Shown here in pieces: positions 16,717 through 19,309 of a DNA stretch of 19,309 nt. Every line of letters begins with the position of its first letter. The first letter of the stretch is position 1. This stretch comes from Gracilaria caudata. Lineage: Eukaryota > Rhodophyta > Florideophyceae > Gracilariales > Gracilariaceae. The stretch spans positions 1-19,309 of the forward strand of contig JASCIV010000460.1 in NCBI GenBank assembly GCA_030374735.1. The letters run 5' to 3'. Position numbers and translations under genes: made by a program. The notes below the pieces were generated by a model. That model had not been told where the DNA came from. It was given only the letters and a program-made list of their open reading frames with translations, and made no database searches.

Positions 16717-19257
16717 TTAGGATGCAGCACGGGTGCTATCATCAACCGGCGAGGGCGCAAAGCAGCACAAGAGCTTGTTCCACTTGCCATTTGCCTTCTT
16801 CTTTTCAGCATCACCCGTCTTCGAGGCAACAGCCGACTTGATCGCGCCAGCCTTGTCCTTGACTGCGGTCGTGGCGCCAGTAGCAGCACTTTTCACAGCG
16901 TCCTTACCCTTGTCGGCCGTCTCAACAACCTTGTCCTTCACTGCTGTGGCCGCTTCCTTTGCTTTCTCAGCGCCCTTCGTCGCGCCTTCCTTAGCGGCTT
17001 CGGCGCCGTCAACACCAGCGTCCTTTGCTGCAGCAGCAGCATCAGTACCCTTGTCAGCCGCGCCCTTCACTGCGTCCTTTGCGCCCTCGGCGACGGCGGC
17101 CCCGCCATCTTCCACTTTTCCACTAGCTTCATCAACCGCCGCCTTCACACCAAGCGCCTTCTCACGCTTCTCAGCGGCAGTAGCATCATCCAACAGCTCC
17201 TCTTCCTCTACATGTTCGAGCACATCATCGGCAACCACATCTGCCGCTCGATCATCGACCACAACTTCTTCAATAACCTCTTCGGTTACAACATTGGTAT
17301 CACCCTCTTCCGGATCAGCAGTCTTTTCGGTCACCTCCGCATCACGGGTCATGACCGCAACACCTTCCGGTGCCGCAGCATCTTTGGCATCTTCAGTTAC
17401 CTCTGCCTCACGAGTCATGACGGCTGCCCCTTCCGGAGTTATAACATCTTGGGCATCTTCACTCGCCTCTTCCTTCTCCGGTAACGGGGCGCTGGGTTCG
17501 GCAGGCACGTCAGAGGGAACTTCGAGCGCAGCAGCCCTCTCTACAATGGCAGGAACTTCTTCCGCTCCGCCTTCCTCCACCACTTGCTCTTTCACTTCTT
17601 CCTTTTCCTCACCGCCAGCCTTCTCCACAGCCATAACTGTGGCTGCTGCTGCTGTGGCAGCAGCGGAAGCGGCAGCGTCTTCCTCCATAACAACATTGCC
17701 TGTCTCCATCTCGGCCATTTCATCCTTTGCCACATCTTGCACTGACGAGCCCTCACCGACCGGTGTGGGAGTTGGAGTCACCGGGAATTCCTCTGCTCTA
17801 CCCTCAACCACTGCGGTATCACGCTCCATTTCCTTACGTTGTACGTCAGCATGACGATCTACAACATCATCAAGCTCCTTTCTAAGCGCTGCATTACGAA
17901 GAGCAAACTCTTGATCTTTCTTCAACATGGCCTCTGCCATGTCCTTGGCATGGACTGTGATCATAAGCTCCCTCTGCTTTTCAAGCTGCTCAATGGTGGA
18001 AGCCAGACGTTTCTCAATCTGTTCCAACTCGGCAATGCGCTTCTTGAGTTCGGAAGTATCGGTTTCCAGCGCTGCAGACTTCTCTTTGAGGAGCGCCAAC
18101 TCTTTGTCGACCGATTCCTTTTCTGTCTTGAGCGTGGTACGCTCCTTGTCCACGTCGACAAACAGAAGATTTCGCGACTCAAGTTCGGCTTTGGTGTCGT
18201 CCTTCTCCTTGTTGGACTGTTCGACCTGGCTTTGCAGTAGCGAGCGCTCATCGGTGAGCGAGGTCTTTTCTTCCGACAACGACGCAATTTGGGATTGTAA
18301 AGTAACGAGTTCAGCACCCTTATCCTCTATCTGCTGGTTCATATCACTCTTTTCAGTCTCCAAGGTATCTACATGTTTCTCGAGCTTCTCAATATGCTTT
18401 TCGGATTGCTCTTTTTGCTCCTCGAGAGCGGAGTTATTATCCTGAAGCTTTGCAATCTGCTGCTCAAGCTGCTTCGAACGCTCTACTGCAGAGTTGAGCT
18501 CGGACTCGAGAGTGGCGAGTTTGTCGGTGCGGTCCTTTATGTTCGCATGAAGCACGGTGATTTCCTCTCGAGTGTCCGCGAGCTGTTTGTCGTAATCGGT
18601 AACAAGACGTTGCTTCTCTTCCGAAGCTTCCTTAAGATGTTGTTCAGCTTCGGTGAGGCGCACGTCGCGCTGCGAAATCTGATCGGCTAAGTTCTTGTTC
18701 TCGGTGTCGATGGTTTCCTTGTCCTTCGTGAGATTATCGAGCGCCAGTGAGCGCTCAGACACGACGGCGTCCAAGTCGGCCTTCTCCTTCTCCGCGGTCT
18801 TTTGCAGCTGTTCCAACTCGTGCGTCTTGGTGTCAAGTTTGAGCTTGGTGTTGTGTAGTTCACTGGCGACGGTATCCTTCTCGGACTTGAGCGAGTCGAC
18901 ATTGGCGTCGCTCTTCTTCAAGGCGAGTTCGGTGGCGACGAGCGAGGAGTTGAGCTCTGTGACTCGCTTGTCGAGCTTGTCGGCGCGCTCGTGTTCGACG
19001 GAGAGCACGCGCACGTCCTCGTGGGCGCGCTCGAGCTGGGCGACGAGGTCTGCATTCTTGTCCTCGAGCTCCTTGTTGGCGGAGAGCAGGGTGGCAGTCT
19101 GCGCCTCGGCCTTGCGGATCTTCTTGGCGAGCGAGGAGTTGAGACCGGCGACGGCAGCGAGCTGCTTCTCGGCGGTGCGTTGGATGCGGTCGACCTCGCG
19201 CTCCAAGTCGGCGCCGCGGTCGGGGGCAGCGGGGGCGCCGGCAATCTCCTGCGTCAT
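16717..19257 (-). CDS. Long coiled-coil protein with acidic repeats and LEA-like tail, family unknown
   Basis: The 846-residue protein has four zones. Residues about 12-480 are a nearly unbroken heptad coiled coil rich in Glu, Lys, Leu and Ser (for example ELEQLQKTAEKEKADLDAVV), with no motor or ATPase part. Residues about 485-700 are acidic and disordered-looking (many Glu, Val, Ala), with a PTPTPTP stretch and a 22-residue tandem duplication. Residues about 700-815 are Ala/Lys/Asp/Gly-rich with loose 11-residue periodicity (KDAVKGAADKGTDAAAAAKD and similar), like group 3 LEA proteins or apolipoprotein-like amphipathic helices. The last 30 residues are basic and end with KWNKLLCCFAPSP, where the two Cys could be lipid-modified. 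Together they suggest a filament, tether or membrane- or droplet-associated scaffold. I do not recognise an orthologue, and coiled-coil similarity to myosin or golgins would not be evidence of homology. The start ATG lies 52 nt from the window end. Confidence 0.85.
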   Translation of the reverse strand: MTQEIAGAPAAPDRGADLEREVDRIQRTAEKQLAAVAGLNSSLAKKIRKAEAQTATLLSANKELEDKNADLVAQLERAHEDVRVLSVEHERADKLDKRVTELNSSLVATELALKKSDANVDSLKSEKDTVASELHNTKLKLDTKTHELEQLQKTAEKEKADLDAVVSERSLALDNLTKDKETIDTENKNLADQISQRDVRLTEAEQHLKEASEEKQRLVTDYDKQLADTREEITVLHANIKDRTDKLATLESELNSAVERSKQLEQQIAKLQDNNSALEEQKEQSEKHIEKLEKHVDTLETEKSDMNQQIEDKGAELVTLQSQIASLSEEKTSLTDERSLLQSQVEQSNKEKDDTKAELESRNLLFVDVDKERTTLKTEKESVDKELALLKEKSAALETDTSELKKRIAELEQIEKRLASTIEQLEKQRELMITVHAKDMAEAMLKKDQEFALRNAALRKELDDVVDRHADVQRKEMERDTAVVEGRAEEFPVTPTPTPVGEGSSVQDVAKDEMAEMETGNVVMEEDAAASAAATAAAATVMAVEKAGGEEKEEVKEQVVEEGGAEEVPAIVERAAALEVPSDVPAEPSAPLPEKEEASEDAQDVITPEGAAVMTREAEVTEDAKDAAAPEGVAVMTRDAEVTEKTADPEEGDTNVVTEEVIEEVVVDDRAADVVADDVLEHVEEEELLDDATAAEKREKALGVKAAVDEASGKVEDGGAAVAEGAKDAVKGAADKGTDAAAAAKDAGVDGAEAAKEGATKGAEKAKEAATAVKDKVVETADKGKDAVKSAATGATTAVKDKAGAIKSAVASKTGDAEKKKANGKWNKLLCCFAPSPVDDSTRAAS
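17330..17461 (-). repeat. 66-bp tandem duplication in the coiled-coil gene
   Basis: Units 17330-17395 and 17396-17461 are each 66 bp, that is 22 codons, and clearly alike; they encode the repeated phrase PEGxAVMTRxAEVTE. Many differences are at third codon positions, so the duplication is not very recent. A fragment of a further unit may follow upstream in the protein. Confidence 0.85.
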
Positions 19258-19309
19258 GATGAGAAGGCGAATGAAGCGGAGGAGGAGAGGAGGGGGGGTT
19301 CAGAGAAAG

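Noticed and set aside
16733..17854. 373-codon plus-strand frame opposite the coiled-coil gene
   Set aside because: It is almost all Ser, Ala, Thr and Val, as expected from the complement of Ala/Glu/Lys/Asp-rich codons; the minus frame has the heptad pattern and the better start.
1..19309. Bacterial operons, CRISPR arrays, tRNA or rRNA genes
   Set aside because: I scanned for direct-repeat arrays and for T-arm (GTTCGAATC-like) motifs and saw none; gene spacing and families are eukaryotic.

Overview
The window looks like nuclear DNA of an intron-poor, photosynthetic, single-celled eukaryote. Its genes are long open frames without visible introns. Adjacent genes are often on opposite strands. 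It encodes eukaryote-only proteins (a TUP1 corepressor, a condensin II subunit, an ER fatty-acid elongase) and a thylakoid/plastid TPM-domain protein. A red alga such as Porphyridium is my best guess, from gene content and intron scarcity only; no rRNA, tRNA or organellar marker is present to settle it.

Layout. A TUP1-type corepressor gene (406-2784, +) and a condensin II CAP-D3 gene (4157-7633, -) converge on a 1.4 kb spacer. Behind the CAP-D3 start lies a 40-nt palindrome (7730-7769), then a minus-strand stretch that reads like protein but is broken by a frame change (7946-8340). Next is an intact second copy of the TUP1 beta-propeller alone (8795-9820, +). A spacer of about 1.9 kb follows, with small hairpins and no supportable gene. 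A third, dead copy of the same propeller follows (11709-13579, +). It is split by a decayed non-LTR retrotransposon fragment that still shows RNase H and a C-terminal zinc knuckle (about 12329-13131). The right side has a TPM/Psb32-like plastid protein (13877-14791, -), divergent from a PUFA-type ELO elongase (15250-16185, +). The last gene is a long coiled-coil protein with a LEA-like tail (16717-19257, -).

The intact genes do not form one pathway: gene repression, chromosome condensation, photosystem maintenance, very-long-chain lipid synthesis and an unknown structural role sit side by side. The most notable local story is the spread and decay of TUP1 propeller copies over about 13 kb. One copy is an intact propeller-only gene lacking the tetramerisation domain and the Q/P-rich linker; another is a retroelement-split pseudogene. 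The broken minus-strand frame at 7946-8340 is the best candidate for an unrecognised gene.
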